64,000 bases of DNA from Streptomyces glaucescens (GCF_000761215.1 NZ_CP009438.1:124001-188000), one strand, 5' to 3'. Shown: positions 7,878 to 17,019, numbered from the stretch's first letter. The notes: a model not told the origin generated them from the letters alone. Made by a program: numbers and translations.

Positions 7878-9602
7878 ATGGCCGATGCGCTGCTCTTCAA
7901 CCCGCGGACGTACGACCCCGCGCACTTCGACCCGGAGACGCGCAGGCTGCTGCGCGCCACCGTCGACTGGTTCGAGGAGCGGGGCAAGCGCCGGCTGATC
8001 GAGGACTACCGGTCCCGCGCCTGGCTCGGCGACTTCCTCGCCTTCGCCGCCGAGGAAGGGCTCTTCGCGACCTTCCTCACGCCCGCCTCCGCCGCGGGAG
8101 AGGGCGAGGGCGACAAGCGCTGGGACACCGCCCGCATCGCCGCCCTCAACGAGATCCTCGGGTTCTACGGCCTGGACTACTGGTACGCGTGGCAGGTCAC
8201 CATCCTGGGCCTCGGCCCCGTCTGGCAGAGCGACAACCCCGCTGCCCGCGCCCGCGCCGCGCACCTGCTCGCTCAGGGCGAGGTGTTCGCCTTCGGGCTG
8301 TCCGAGAAGGCACACGGCGCGGACATCTACTCCACGGACATGCTGCTGGAGCCGGACGGCACGGGCGGCTTCCGGGCCACCGGCTCCAAGTACTACATCG
8401 GCAACGGCAACGCCGCCGGGCTCGTTTCCGTCTTCGGCCGCCGCACCGACGTGGAGGGCCCCGACGGCTACGTCTTCTTCGCCGCCGACAGCCGCCATCC
8501 GGCGTACCACCTGGTCAAGAATGTCGTCGACTCCTCGAAGTACGTCAGCGAGTTCCGCCTCGAGGACTACCCCGTGGCCCCGGAAGACGTTCTGCACACG
8601 GGCCGCGCCGCCTTCGACGCAGCCCTCAACACCGTCAACGTGGGCAAGTTCAACCTGTGCACCGCCTCGATCGGTATCTGCGAGCACGCGATGTACGAGG
8701 CGGTCACCCACGCGCACAACCGCATCCTCTACGGTCGGCCCGTCACCGCCTTCCCGCACGTGCGGCGGGAGTTGACCGACGCCTACGTCCGGCTCGTCGG
8801 CATGAAGCTGTTCAGCGACCGCGCCGTCGACTACTTCCGCACCGCCGGCCCCGACGATCGCCGCTACCTGCTCTTCAACCCCATGACGAAGATGAAGGTG
8901 ACCACCGAGGGCGAGAAGGTCATCGACCTGATGTGGGACGTCATCGCCGCCAAGGGCTTCGAGAAGGACAACTACTTCGCCCAGGCCGCCATAGAGATCC
9001 GCGGGCTGCCGAAGCTGGAGGGCACCGTCCACGTCAACCTGGCGCTGATCCTGAAGTTCATGCGCAACCACCTCCTCGACCCGGTCGCCTACGAGCCCGT
9101 CCCCACCCGCCTCGACGCGGCCGACGACACCTTCCTCTTCCGTCAGGGGCCCGCCCGCGGCCTCGGCTCGGTGCGCTTCCACGACTGGCGGCCGGCCTTC
9201 GACACGTACGCCCACCTGCCGAATGTCGCCCGCTTCCGGGAACAGGCCGACGCGCTCTGCGAGTTCGTCCGCACCGCCGCTCCCGACGAGGAGCAGAGCC
9301 GCGACCTCGACCTGCTTCTCGCCGTCGGGCAGCTCTTCGCGCTCGTCGTCCACGGGCAGCTGGTCCTGGAGCAGGCAGCCCTGTCGGGCCTCGACGAGGA
9401 TGTGCTCGACGAGCTGTTCGCCGTCCTCGTGCGGGACTTCTCGGCGCACGCCGTAGAACTCCACGGCAAGGACTCCGCGACCCAGGAGCAGCAGTCCTGG
9501 GCGCTCGGCGCGGTCCGGCGCCCGGTGGTCGACGGGGCGCGTTCGGAGCGCGTCTGGCAGCGCGTCGAGGCGCTGTCGGCGGCGTACGAGATGATGCCCT
9601 GA
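7878..9602 (+). CDS. Acyl-CoA dehydrogenase family protein
   Basis: A 574-residue flavoprotein of the acyl-CoA dehydrogenase superfamily. Visible are the N-terminal helical domain, the middle beta-domain with FGLSEKAHGADIYSTDM and ATGSKYYIGNGNAAG (FAD-contact region), and the C-terminal helical domain (VGKFNLCTASIGICEHAMYE through MWDVIAAKGFEKDN). It is longer than the usual 380-400 residues, with an extra C-terminal segment of about 130 residues after position 430. Start at 7878 follows GAAAGGCGG. It lies downstream of the PadR gene, so regulation by PadR is likely; the substrate is unknown. Confidence 0.85.
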   Translation: MADALLFNPRTYDPAHFDPETRRLLRATVDWFEERGKRRLIEDYRSRAWLGDFLAFAAEEGLFATFLTPASAAGEGEGDKRWDTARIAALNEILGFYGLDYWYAWQVTILGLGPVWQSDNPAARARAAHLLAQGEVFAFGLSEKAHGADIYSTDMLLEPDGTGGFRATGSKYYIGNGNAAGLVSVFGRRTDVEGPDGYVFFAADSRHPAYHLVKNVVDSSKYVSEFRLEDYPVAPEDVLHTGRAAFDAALNTVNVGKFNLCTASIGICEHAMYEAVTHAHNRILYGRPVTAFPHVRRELTDAYVRLVGMKLFSDRAVDYFRTAGPDDRRYLLFNPMTKMKVTTEGEKVIDLMWDVIAAKGFEKDNYFAQAAIEIRGLPKLEGTVHVNLALILKFMRNHLLDPVAYEPVPTRLDAADDTFLFRQGPARGLGSVRFHDWRPAFDTYAHLPNVARFREQADALCEFVRTAAPDEEQSRDLDLLLAVGQLFALVVHGQLVLEQAALSGLDEDVLDELFAVLVRDFSAHAVELHGKDSATQEQQSWALGAVRRPVVDGARSERVWQRVEALSAAYEMMP

Positions 9603-10336
9603 AAGTCTCTGTGACGCTTCGCATCGGCCTGCGGGGTACCGTGGCCGCCGCGTTGCCGGGGGCGCGCCACCGGCGCCGGGCTCCCGGTGCCGTGGAGCAG
9701 CGAGGCTGACTGTGATGTCCGGTCCGCCGTACGCGGCAGGCCGGGCATCCGCCCGTCCCCGACCACCGAGGGTGTGCGGTCGGGTGTCGGTCGAAGGCGG
9801 CGGAGGGCGCCCTTGGCCCGACGTCGCCCTCCCCCGGCTGCCCTCGGAGCCGTGCATGCTCATGCGCACGGCCCTCGTGCTGCTCCCGTGGTCCGCTCGC
9901 TGACCCGCTCTTCGCCTTCGGCGCCGGTGGAGGGCACCACCAGTGCGGTCACCGCCGCGGCGGCGACCGTGTTCGCCTCGGCCCGCGGGTGACGGCCGTC
10001 AGCGCGTCCGCGAGTGATGGCGGAGGCCGGTGCCCACCCCGCGGGCGATCGTGAAGATCGCGAGGCGGACGCCTTCGAGGGGTGCCGTCCCTGTCCCGTC
10101 GATGGGACCCGGACCCCATTTCCGGGCATGGGCACCGCCCACGACGTGGCCGCATGGAGTCCCCGGCCCGCCATAAATGGGGTCCGCGCCCGATAGGCAT
10201 CTGTCGTCGGCCCCGGCAGGGTGGAAGGCACCAGGCCGGACGGCGGTCCGCCCGGCAATGCCGCCGGGCGGACCGCCGTGCGGCATTCGACCGCGCGAGC
10301 CGTGCGGGCGCCAGGACCTTCGAGGAAGGGATGACC
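9603..10336. other. Intergenic region with a 12-bp inverted repeat
   Basis: About 730 bases without a supported gene. CGGACCCCATTT at 10110-10121 and AAATGGGGTCCG at 10175-10186 form a perfect 12-bp inverted repeat 53 bases apart, about 150-225 bases upstream of the first TraR/DksA gene. Confidence 0.5.
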
Positions 10337-10648
10337 ATGTCACTCGATGTCACCCGGGTCGAACCCCACCCGCACGAGGCGAGACAGCGCCTGGAACACG
10401 CCCGCCGTTCCCGGCTGGCGCAGCTGGAGGCCCTCGCAGGGACCGGGCGGACATCGGAGGACCACCTGCTGTCCGAGCAGAGGACCGCGATGGAGCGAAC
10501 TCTCGGAGAGATCGAGGAAGCCTTCACCCGCGTGGAGAACGGCACCTACGGCACCTGCCTGGGTTGCGCCAAGCCCATCCCGGCGGAACGGCTGGAGATC
10601 CTTCCCTACACCCGGTTCTGCGTCGCCTGCCAACGCCGCGCCACCTGA
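10337..10648 (+). CDS. TraR/DksA family zinc-finger protein (first copy)
   Basis: A 103-residue protein of the DksA/TraR C4 zinc-finger family, which in other bacteria binds the RNA polymerase secondary channel. The N-terminal part is a predicted coiled coil (about 5-65) and the C-terminal zinc finger reads CLGCAKPIPAERLEILP then CVAC. The ATG at 10337 has AGGAAGGG six bases upstream; the ATG at 10331 abuts the ribosome site and is less likely. A second copy follows 49 bases later and an MreB-like gene after that. The acidic DxxDxA coiled-coil tip of classical DksA is not evident, so whether it acts like DksA is open. Confidence 0.85.
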   Translation: MSLDVTRVEPHPHEARQRLEHARRSRLAQLEALAGTGRTSEDHLLSEQRTAMERTLGEIEEAFTRVENGTYGTCLGCAKPIPAERLEILPYTRFCVACQRRAT

Positions 10649-10697
10649 CCACCGCCCGTTCCGATCTCCTGCGCCCTGCCCTCGAAGGGGTGAAGTG

Positions 10698-11069
10698 GTG
10701 AACCACCAGACCATCAGCCAGAGCACGGCACCGCTGTCGGCCGACGACCTCGCCGCCCTGCGCGAGAACCTGAACGAGCAGCGCCTGTTCCGCCAGGAGC
10801 AGCTGTGCCGGCTCGCGGGACCGGCCACCTCCCGCGCCGAGGACCGGCTCCGGCAGCGGACCGCCTCCCAGATCGAAGTCCACATCAAGCTCGCCGCCAC
10901 CGCCCGCATGGTCCTCGCCGACGTCGAAGCGGCCCTGCAGCGCATGGACGACGGCTCGTACGGCACCTGCCACCTGTGCCGGCGCCCCGTCGACCGGGAG
11001 CGGCTGATGATCGTGCCGCAGGCCCGCTACTGCGGACGCTGCCAGCAGGTCAAGGAGGCGGTCCCATGA
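10698..11069 (+). CDS. TraR/DksA family zinc-finger protein (second copy)
   Basis: A 123-residue paralogue of the preceding gene: a long amphipathic N-terminal helical region (about 15-85) and a C-terminal C4 finger CHLCRRPVDRERLMIVPQ with CGRC. The GTG at 10698 is chosen because AAGGGG lies seven bases upstream. Its stop overlaps the next ATG (ATGA at 11066), so it is translationally coupled to the MreB-like gene. Divergence between the two copies outside the finger suggests distinct roles rather than a recent duplication. Confidence 0.85.
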   Translation: MNHQTISQSTAPLSADDLAALRENLNEQRLFRQEQLCRLAGPATSRAEDRLRQRTASQIEVHIKLAATARMVLADVEAALQRMDDGSYGTCHLCRRPVDRERLMIVPQARYCGRCQQVKEAVP

Positions 11070-11908
11070 CCGGCACATCCCCCTCGCACGCCGGCGCATC
11101 CCCCTCGTATGCCACCCCACCGCACCGGCCCTGGCCGATGTGCCGGCGCTGCTGCGGCATCGCCCTGGACATGGGCAGCATCCGCACCCGCGTCTGGATC
11201 GCCGGTCAGGGCGTGGTGGCCGATGTGCCCACCGTGACCTCTCCCGGCACCGGCGCGGGGTACCCCATCCAGCGCGGCACCATCGTCGACGTCCCGGGGT
11301 GCGCCCGGATGCTGCAGCGGCTGCTCCGCGATCACCTGCCCCGCTCCACCCGTCCCATGGTCATCGTCGCCGCTCCCGTCCTGGACGGCGTGGACTACCG
11401 CACCCGGGCCCGGGCCGCGGTCGAGGCGCTGCGGCCGCGCAGCGTCCTGACGGTGCCCAGCGCCCGGGCCGTCGCCGTGGCGGCAGGCGCCGACCTGTCC
11501 CGTCCGCTGATGGTGGTGGACATCGGCGCCCACCTCACCGAAGTGGTCCTGCTGGTCGACGGCGCCATCACCGACGCGCGCCGCACCGCCCTGGGCACCA
11601 GCGACCTGGGCGAGACGACCACACCCGAGGGGATCTCCGAGGCGGTGGCCTCGATGCTCACGGCGATGCTCCGCCAGGACCGCACTTCGCTCACCGTCGA
11701 TGCCCTGCACCGCGGTGTCCTCCTGGCCGGCGGAGGCGCCCTGCGTCCCGAGATCACCTATCACCTCACCGGCCGGCTGCACACACCGCTGCGTGTGGTC
11801 CCGGCTCCGCACACCGCCGCCGTGCGCGGCGCCGCCAGGCTCCTGCGGGCCGCCCACGGCCACCCCTCCGCCTCCGGCCCGCTCCCGCCGAGTGCCCTGC
11901 CCCGCTAG
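11066..11908 (+). CDS. Short MreB-like actin homologue
   Basis: A 280-residue member of the MreB/Mbl family of bacterial actins. The phosphate-1 loop is ALDMGSIRTRVWIAG, followed by PIQRGTIVDV, the phosphate-2/adenine segment VVDIGAHLTEVVLLVDG and LLAGGGALRP. Usual MreB proteins are about 340 residues; here about 60 are missing after TSDLGE, which corresponds to part of subdomain IIB. The start overlaps the TraR/DksA stop, with AAGGAGG upstream. Streptomyces are known to carry a third, shortened mreB-like gene next to DksA-like genes (SCO6166 in S. coelicolor, from memory), and this looks like that locus. Filament formation is uncertain. Confidence 0.82.
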   Translation: MTGTSPSHAGASPSYATPPHRPWPMCRRCCGIALDMGSIRTRVWIAGQGVVADVPTVTSPGTGAGYPIQRGTIVDVPGCARMLQRLLRDHLPRSTRPMVIVAAPVLDGVDYRTRARAAVEALRPRSVLTVPSARAVAVAAGADLSRPLMVVDIGAHLTEVVLLVDGAITDARRTALGTSDLGETTTPEGISEAVASMLTAMLRQDRTSLTVDALHRGVLLAGGGALRPEITYHLTGRLHTPLRVVPAPHTAAVRGAARLLRAAHGHPSASGPLPPSALPR

Positions 11909-11976
11909 GCCGGCGCCCCCGTCCCGTTTCCCTCCGCACTCCGCGTCCGCGGCGTCCACGGCCGAAAGGAGGACCC

Positions 11977-12594
11977 GTGCCCGGCCGCACACCCCCACCG
12001 CCCCCTCCCCGGGAACACCAGGTCACGCTCTGGCGCCTGCGGCGCAACCCCCTGCGCCGCCGCAGCGACGTGCTCCAGGGGTGGATCGGCCTCGGCCTGC
12101 TCCTGGTCGCGCTGGCGGCCACTCCCGTCGCCATGTTCCTGGTCGGCGACGCGGCCTACGACCACTACACCCGCACCGCCCGGCACCAGGCCCACACCCG
12201 CCACCACACCACCGCAGTGCTGCTCGAGGACGCCCGGCGCCACCCCGAACCCGGCTCTGCCGAAGCCAAGAAGACCCGCTACCCGACCAAGGTCCGCTAC
12301 ACCGACCCCGACGGGCACACCCACACCGCGACCACCGACGTCGAGCCCGCACTGCCCAAGGGCAGCACCGTGCACGTCTGGGCCGACACCGACGGGAGGA
12401 TCACCGATCCGCCCCTGAGCCCCAGCCAGGTCCGCAGCCACGCCATGGGCTCGGCCATCATCGCCGCCCTCGGCGTCCACGCCGTCGCGGCCGCCGCCTA
12501 CGGCACCACCGGCCGCATCCTCCACCGCCGCAACCTGGCCGCATGGGACGACGCCTGGGCCGAGACGGCCCCCCGCTGGACCACATCTCCATAG
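11977..12594 (+). CDS. Rv1733c-like two-TM membrane protein
   Basis: A 205-residue membrane protein with a Pro-rich N-terminus, a basic RRNPLRRRSD segment before the first transmembrane helix (about 35-57, LGLLLVALAATPVAMFLVG), an extracytoplasmic domain (YPTKVRYTDPDGHTHTATTD) and a second helix (about 150-172). This layout matches the Rv1733c family, a dormancy-regulon membrane protein in mycobacteria. The GTG at 11977 follows AAAGGAGG. It closes the TraR/DksA-MreB-like gene run after a 68-base gap. Function unknown. Confidence 0.78.
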   Translation: MPGRTPPPPPPREHQVTLWRLRRNPLRRRSDVLQGWIGLGLLLVALAATPVAMFLVGDAAYDHYTRTARHQAHTRHHTTAVLLEDARRHPEPGSAEAKKTRYPTKVRYTDPDGHTHTATTDVEPALPKGSTVHVWADTDGRITDPPLSPSQVRSHAMGSAIIAALGVHAVAAAAYGTTGRILHRRNLAAWDDAWAETAPRWTTSP

Positions 12595-12596
12595 CC

Positions 12597-13064
12597 ATGG
12601 TGGGCGGGCGGGGCGGGCGCGAACGCTCGTCGGCGCCGAGGCCGCGGAGGAAGTCCGCCTTGGTGTTCGAGCTCACGGCCGCGACGACTCGCCCGACGCC
12701 CCGGAGTTTGCCCGTGTCGCAGGCCGAGCTGGGCCGCGGCCCGGGCAACGATCCCAAGGACATGGCCGCGATCCTCAACGACCTCCAGAACGACGGCCTG
12801 GTGATCCGTGCGCCGGATGCCGGGGACCGTCGCAAGAACGCCCTCTCCCTCTCGCCGAGTGGAGAGCGTCGCCCGCTCCAGACGGAGAAACTGGGCCGTG
12901 GGGCGAACGAGGAGCTGACCGCCGCCTTGACACCTGCCGAGCGGACCCGGCTCATGGCTCTTCTCGCGCGCATGGTCGAGCAGCCGGAGCCCTGCGCGAG
13001 CACGGGCCCGGACGGCGAACAGCGGGCCGGCCTCCCGAGCTCGCAGCTTGCCCAAGGCGCCTGA
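12597..13064 (+). pseudogene. MarR family regulator remnant
   Basis: The central part is a recognisable MarR winged helix: VSQAELGRGPGNDPKDMAAI, LNDLQNDGLVIRAPDAGDRR and the C-terminal helix TPAERTRLMALLARMVEQ. The first 40 or so residues do not resemble the dimerisation helices expected at a MarR N-terminus, no ribosome site is seen, and the usual helix-1/2 region is absent. It is most likely a 5'-degraded gene; a short functional regulator is possible. Confidence 0.5.
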
Positions 13065-13130
13065 GCAGGATGTCGACGCGTCGTGGCGAGTGCCGGAAGA
13101 GTGCGGGGTTCCCGGACGTTGGCTCGAGGT

Positions 13131-13496
13131 ATGAAGATCGGCGAAGCTTCGAGGGTCAGTGGCGTGAGTGCGCGGTCGCTGCGGCACTACGAGGAGGAGG
13201 GCCTGATCGTCCCGGGCCGTTTCAGCAATGGGTTCCGGGACTACTGCCAGTCCACCATCGACCGGGTGCTCCTCATCCGCTCCTTGCTGGAGTCCGGGCT
13301 GCCCGTGCGGTTGATCAGGCAGGTCCTGCCCAGGCTCACCGACGGATCCGAGGCCGGCACCGACGTGGTGGACGCGGAGTTCCTGCGCGAGGTGCAGGGC
13401 TACCGCGATCGGCTCGCTGCTCGTATCGCCGTTCTCAGCGACCAGCAGGCGGCACTCGACGCCTACCTGCGAGAGGCCCGCCGTACCGATCCCTGA
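13131..13496 (+). CDS. MerR family transcriptional regulator
   Basis: A 121-residue MerR-family protein: helix-turn-helix MKIGEASRVSGVSARSLRHY at the very N-terminus, wing region GLIVPGRFSNGFRDY, and a dimerisation coiled coil (about 75-115). No conserved cysteines for metal sensing are present, so an organic or redox ligand is more likely. ATG at 13131 gives the canonical N-terminus. It directly precedes a quinone oxidoreductase gene whose promoter has MerR-type spacing, making that gene the probable target. Confidence 0.85.
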   Translation: MKIGEASRVSGVSARSLRHYEEEGLIVPGRFSNGFRDYCQSTIDRVLLIRSLLESGLPVRLIRQVLPRLTDGSEAGTDVVDAEFLREVQGYRDRLAARIAVLSDQQAALDAYLREARRTDP

Positions 13497-13503
13497 CAGC
13501 CGC

Positions 13504-13536
13504 TTGACCTTGACGCAAGTGTCAGGCTCCTACGTT
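13504..13536 (+). promoter_or_regulatory. MerR-type promoter with 20-bp spacer
   Basis: TTGACC (13504-13509) and CTACGT (13530-13535) are separated by 20 bases, the over-long spacing typical of MerR-activated promoters. The spacer holds TGAC-N6-GTCA (13511-13524). The ATG at 13543 lies about where transcription should begin and has no ribosome site, so the mRNA is probably leaderless. Confidence 0.55.
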
Positions 13537-13542
13537 CGGCGC

Positions 13543-14559
13543 ATGGAGACCCACACGCAGCAGAACACCGCCGAACCGACCGTACGAGCGCTGGTCCAGC
13601 GGTCGCACCGGGGACCGAGCGATCTGGTCCTCACGACGGATCGTCGCCGCCCTGTCCCGGGCCCCGGCGAGTACCTGATCCGCGTCGGCGCCGCGGGGGT
13701 CAACTTCGCGGACGTCATGCAGTCCCACGGCACCTACGGAGGTGGCCCGCAGGCACCCTACGTGGCGGGCTTCGAGGCGGCCGGAACGATCGTGGAGGTC
13801 GGTCCGGGCGTCGAAAGCCCGCTGAAACTCGGCACGCACGTCGTCGGAACCGGACCGGGTGCCTTCGCGCAGTACATGACGATGCCGGCCGCGGGCGTAC
13901 TCCCCGTGCCCTCCGGCTGGAGCGACGCCGAAGCTCTCGGTCTCGTGCTGAACTGGGCCACCGCCTTGGCCGCCTTGAAGCCGTTGGGCGAGATCAAGAG
14001 GGGTGACGTGGTGCTCGTCCACGCCGCGGCCGGCGGCGTCGGGCAGAGCGCCGTTCGCCTTGCCCGCCACTACGGCGCACGGGTCATGGCCACGGCGTCA
14101 CCAGCGAAGCACGAAGCGGTCAAGGCGCTCGGCGCCGACGAGGTACTGGACAGCCGACGCCCCGATCTGGCCGAAGAGATCACCCGCCTGACCGGCGGGG
14201 TCGACCTGGTCCTGGAATCGGTGGGCCAGGCCACGTTCGAGGCCAGCCTGTCGGTCACCAAGCCCTTCACCGGACGCATCGTCGTGTTCGGCGCGGCTTC
14301 CGGTGACGCCACGGTGAGCACACACGACCTCGTCTTCACCCACCAGGTCCAGATCAAGGGCCTGCACATCGGCGCACTGGCGGTCGCGGCCCCCTCCCTC
14401 TACCGGTCGTTGCTCGCCGAGATCCAGGCACTCATCGCCCACGGCGTGTACCCACCCGGCAGCCCCCACGTGCATCCCCTGGCCGAGGGGCCGGCGGTGC
14501 TCCGGCAACTCGCAGCAGGCCGGACCCAGGGCAAACTCGCCCTCGATCCCTGGCGGTAG
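13543..14559 (+). CDS. Zinc-less alcohol dehydrogenase / quinone oxidoreductase (MDR)
   Basis: A 338-residue medium-chain reductase. The N-terminal GroES-like domain carries VGAAGVNFADVMQSHGTYGG and the Rossmann domain the NADPH-binding HAAAGGVGQSAVRLARHYGA (about residues 165-184). The catalytic-zinc cysteines and the structural-zinc lobe are absent, as in quinone oxidoreductase/NADPH:quinone reductase members. Start at 13543 agrees with the likely transcription start and with the family N-terminus. It follows the MerR gene by 46 bases and probably responds to it, which fits a role in detoxifying quinones or electrophiles. Confidence 0.85.
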   Translation: METHTQQNTAEPTVRALVQRSHRGPSDLVLTTDRRRPVPGPGEYLIRVGAAGVNFADVMQSHGTYGGGPQAPYVAGFEAAGTIVEVGPGVESPLKLGTHVVGTGPGAFAQYMTMPAAGVLPVPSGWSDAEALGLVLNWATALAALKPLGEIKRGDVVLVHAAAGGVGQSAVRLARHYGARVMATASPAKHEAVKALGADEVLDSRRPDLAEEITRLTGGVDLVLESVGQATFEASLSVTKPFTGRIVVFGAASGDATVSTHDLVFTHQVQIKGLHIGALAVAAPSLYRSLLAEIQALIAHGVYPPGSPHVHPLAEGPAVLRQLAAGRTQGKLALDPWR

Positions 14560-14644
14560 GTCGCGTCGTGTCGATGAGGCTCGGACGACGTTCCCCGCGC
14601 ACGGGTTGTCTCGCAGCTCGAGCAGGACGCCTTGTGCCCAGAGG

Positions 14645-14676
14645 ACGGGGCGGCCCCGACGTCGGCGCCGCCCCGT
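14645..14676. terminator. Bidirectional hairpin between convergent genes
   Basis: ACGGGGCGGC (14645-14654) and GCCGCCCCGT (14667-14676) form a perfect 10-bp stem with a 12-base loop between the convergent quinone oxidoreductase and response regulator genes, as expected for a shared terminator. Confidence 0.6.
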
Positions 14677-14727
14677 GACCCTCGGCGTCGCGGTGCGCGG
14701 CGCGGTGTCCGGTTCCGGCCCGGGGTT

Positions 14728-15405
14728 CTACGCCTCCCTTCGCGCCGTGACCAAACCCGTCTCGTACGCGGCGATGACCGCTTGGGCCCGGTCGCGGACC
14801 CGCAGCTTGGCGAAGAGGCCGGTGATGTGGTTCTTCACGGTGGAGGCGCTCACCCCGAGACGGCCGGCGATCTGCGTGTTGTCCAGACCTGCGGCGATCA
14901 GCCGCCACACCTCCCGCTCGCGCGGGGTGAGTGCCTCGGTGCCGGAGGGAACCGGGTGCGGCGACGGGTGGGCCGGGGCCTTGACGTGCGTGGAGATGAG
15001 CCGGGTCAGCAGCCGTGGGGCGAGGATCGCCTCGCCTTCGTGGACCACGCGCAGGGCGGCGACGAGGTCCTCGGGCGAGATGTCCTTGGGCAGGAAGCCG
15101 CACGCCCCCGCCCTCAGGGCGTCCACGACGTACTCGTCCATGTCGAAGGTGCTCAGGGCCAGCACCCGGCAGCCGGGCAGTTCGGCGGTCAGCCGTTCGG
15201 TGGCGGCGATACCGTCCAGGACCGGCATGCGCACGTCCATGATGACCACGTCGGGCCGGCATGCGTGGGCGAGGCGGACCGCCTCGGCGCCGTCCTCGGC
15301 CTCGGCCACGACCTGGAATCCGGGTTCGGGGGCCAGCATCAGGGCGAGGCCGCGTCGGACGAGGGGCTGGTCGTCGGCGATGAGAACCTTTACGATCGCG
15401 CTCAC
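14728..15405 (-). CDS. Two-component response regulator, NarL/FixJ (LuxR) type
   Basis: A 225-residue regulator: receiver domain 1-120 with acidic pocket Asp11/Asp12, phospho-acceptor Asp57 (VVIMDVRMP), and a C-terminal LuxR helix-turn-helix (about 158-220; [20 protein letters not shown], then [18 protein letters not shown]). The GTG start at 15405 overlaps the histidine kinase stop (GTGA), so the two are translationally coupled. It probably controls the divergent MMPL exporter gene at 17020 and/or its own operon. Confidence 0.9.
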   Translation of the reverse strand: MSAIVKVLIADDQPLVRRGLALMLAPEPGFQVVAEAEDGAEAVRLAHACRPDVVIMDVRMPVLDGIAATERLTAELPGCRVLALSTFDMDEYVVDALRAGACGFLPKDISPEDLVAALRVVHEGEAILAPRLLTRLISTHVKAPAHPSPHPVPSGTEALTPREREVWRLIAAGLDNTQIAGRLGVSASTVKNHITGLFAKLRVRDRAQAVIAAYETGLVTARREA

Positions 15406-16676
15406 GCGTACGCCTCCTGACGGTCGGCGGGCAGGGGAAGGAGGGCGTGTACGGCGAACCCCGCGCCCTCGGGTCCGGCCCGCAGGGTGCCACCGTGGAG
15501 GGCGACGCGCTCCCGCATCCCCACCAGCCCGTGGCCCGTCCCGCGTGCGGCGGAACGCCCGGGACGCGGACCGTCGTCGGTGACGGCGACCCGCACCTCG
15601 CGGGCCGTGCAGGTGAGCCGTACGTCGACGTGCGCGCCGTCCCCCGCGTGCTTGCGGGCATTGGTGAGGGCTTCCTGCACGATGCGGAAGACGGTGAGCG
15701 CGACACCGGGCGGCAGCGAGCCGGGGTCGCCCTCGGTGGTGAGCGTGGTGGGAAGACCGGCGCGGCGGCTGTCCCCGACGATGCGGTCCAGGTCGCCGAT
15801 GCCGGGCTGCGGTGCGGTCGTCCCTCCCCCGTCGCCCTCCTCCTCGCTCTCGTCACCGGCCCGCAGCACGTCGAGCAGGTGCCGCATCTCGCGCAGGGCG
15901 GAGCGCCCGGAGCCCTCCAGCGCGACGAGGGCCTCGCGGGCGGCGTCCGGGGATCCGTGCAGATTGGCCCGAGCTCCTCCGGCGAGCAGCTGCATCGTGG
16001 TCAGGTGGTGGGCGACGATGTCGTGCAGCTCCCGGGCGATACGCCGCCGTTCCTCGGAGACGGCCCGTTCGGCGAGCTGCCGCCGCTGCGCCTCGGCGCT
16101 GCGCTGCCAGCGGCCGACGGCGACGGCGGCGCCTGCCACGAACAGCGCGGACGCCGCGTTGGGGGCGAGCTCGATCAGGGACGGCGCGGGCATCCCGGGG
16201 TGGACGAACTGGAGCACCGCGACGCAGCCGGCGACGGCCGCCGCGCCGACCACGGCCCTGTGGTGACGTATGGCGGTGTAGAGGGCGACGACCGTGGCCG
16301 CGCCGTAGTGCTGGCCCACGGAACTGAACCAGTTGACCGACAGGTTCGCCGCGAGGACGCACGCGAGGACCGTCAGTGGTGCGCGGCGGCGCGCCAGCAG
16401 GAACAGTGAGGCGACGACCACCACCAGGCATCCGGCGACCGGGACGTGGCCCTGGTCCATCTGGCTGGTGACGGTGAAGCCCACGAGATCGACGGCCGCG
16501 GCGCCGACGGCGACGAGTCCGTCGTGCTGGGTCCACAGTCCCTGCCCTGCGATTCGCTGCCCCGTCGCGGTCTCGTCGGGGCGCGTCCCGGTCGCGCGGC
16601 CCGGCGGCCCGGCGCCGGGCGCGTCGGCCCCGCCCCGTACCCGGCCGGGGCGCCCCTCGATCACGCTTCGTCCCAT
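15402..16676 (-). CDS. Two-component sensor histidine kinase, HisKA_3 family
   Basis: A 424-residue membrane kinase. Several hydrophobic helices (about residues 50-190) form the sensor region; the HisKA_3 dimerisation domain has the phospho-His in RRRIARELHDIVAHHL, followed by a HATPase_c domain (FRIVQEALTNARKHAGDG N-box and GHGLVGMRERV G-box). ATG at 16676 with GGCGGAG just upstream is chosen; the longer open frame runs into the divergent promoter region. Short extracytoplasmic loops suggest it senses within or at the membrane, as expected for envelope or antibiotic stress kinases. It is coupled to the response regulator. Confidence 0.88.
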   Translation of the reverse strand: MGRSVIEGRPGRVRGGADAPGAGPPGRATGTRPDETATGQRIAGQGLWTQHDGLVAVGAAAVDLVGFTVTSQMDQGHVPVAGCLVVVVASLFLLARRRAPLTVLACVLAANLSVNWFSSVGQHYGAATVVALYTAIRHHRAVVGAAAVAGCVAVLQFVHPGMPAPSLIELAPNAASALFVAGAAVAVGRWQRSAEAQRRQLAERAVSEERRRIARELHDIVAHHLTTMQLLAGGARANLHGSPDAAREALVALEGSGRSALREMRHLLDVLRAGDESEEEGDGGGTTAPQPGIGDLDRIVGDSRRAGLPTTLTTEGDPGSLPPGVALTVFRIVQEALTNARKHAGDGAHVDVRLTCTAREVRVAVTDDGPRPGRSAARGTGHGLVGMRERVALHGGTLRAGPEGAGFAVHALLPLPADRQEAYA

Positions 16677-17019
16677 CTCCGCCCCCCTGTGCCCGTCCAC
16701 GTTTCCCCGCGGCCGCCGGAGAAGCCCGGTGACCTGCGGCTCGTCCGCCGAGTGTCCCATGGTGCCGGTGCACCGGGCCCATGGCGTCCGGACCGGGAGT
16801 GAGCGGGGACCGGGAGCAGGCTCCCAGCGGCGCCACGGTTCGGGGCCCTGCTCCCAGAGGGTTTCTCGTCCTCGGCTCCGAGGTTCGGCACGCGCGGCGC
16901 TGATGTGCTGGACGGGTGCCGGGAGGACCCCGGCAAGGGCGCCGCTGCTGCCCTCCACGGTCCGGCAGGACTCGCGGCCCCGTACGTCCGTACCCCAGTT
17001 CCCTTCCCGGAGGCTTTCC
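16677..17019. other. Divergent intergenic region
   Basis: The 343-base divergent gap between the histidine kinase and MMPL genes must hold both promoters. No strong -10/-35 pair or dyad was identified by eye. Confidence 0.4.
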
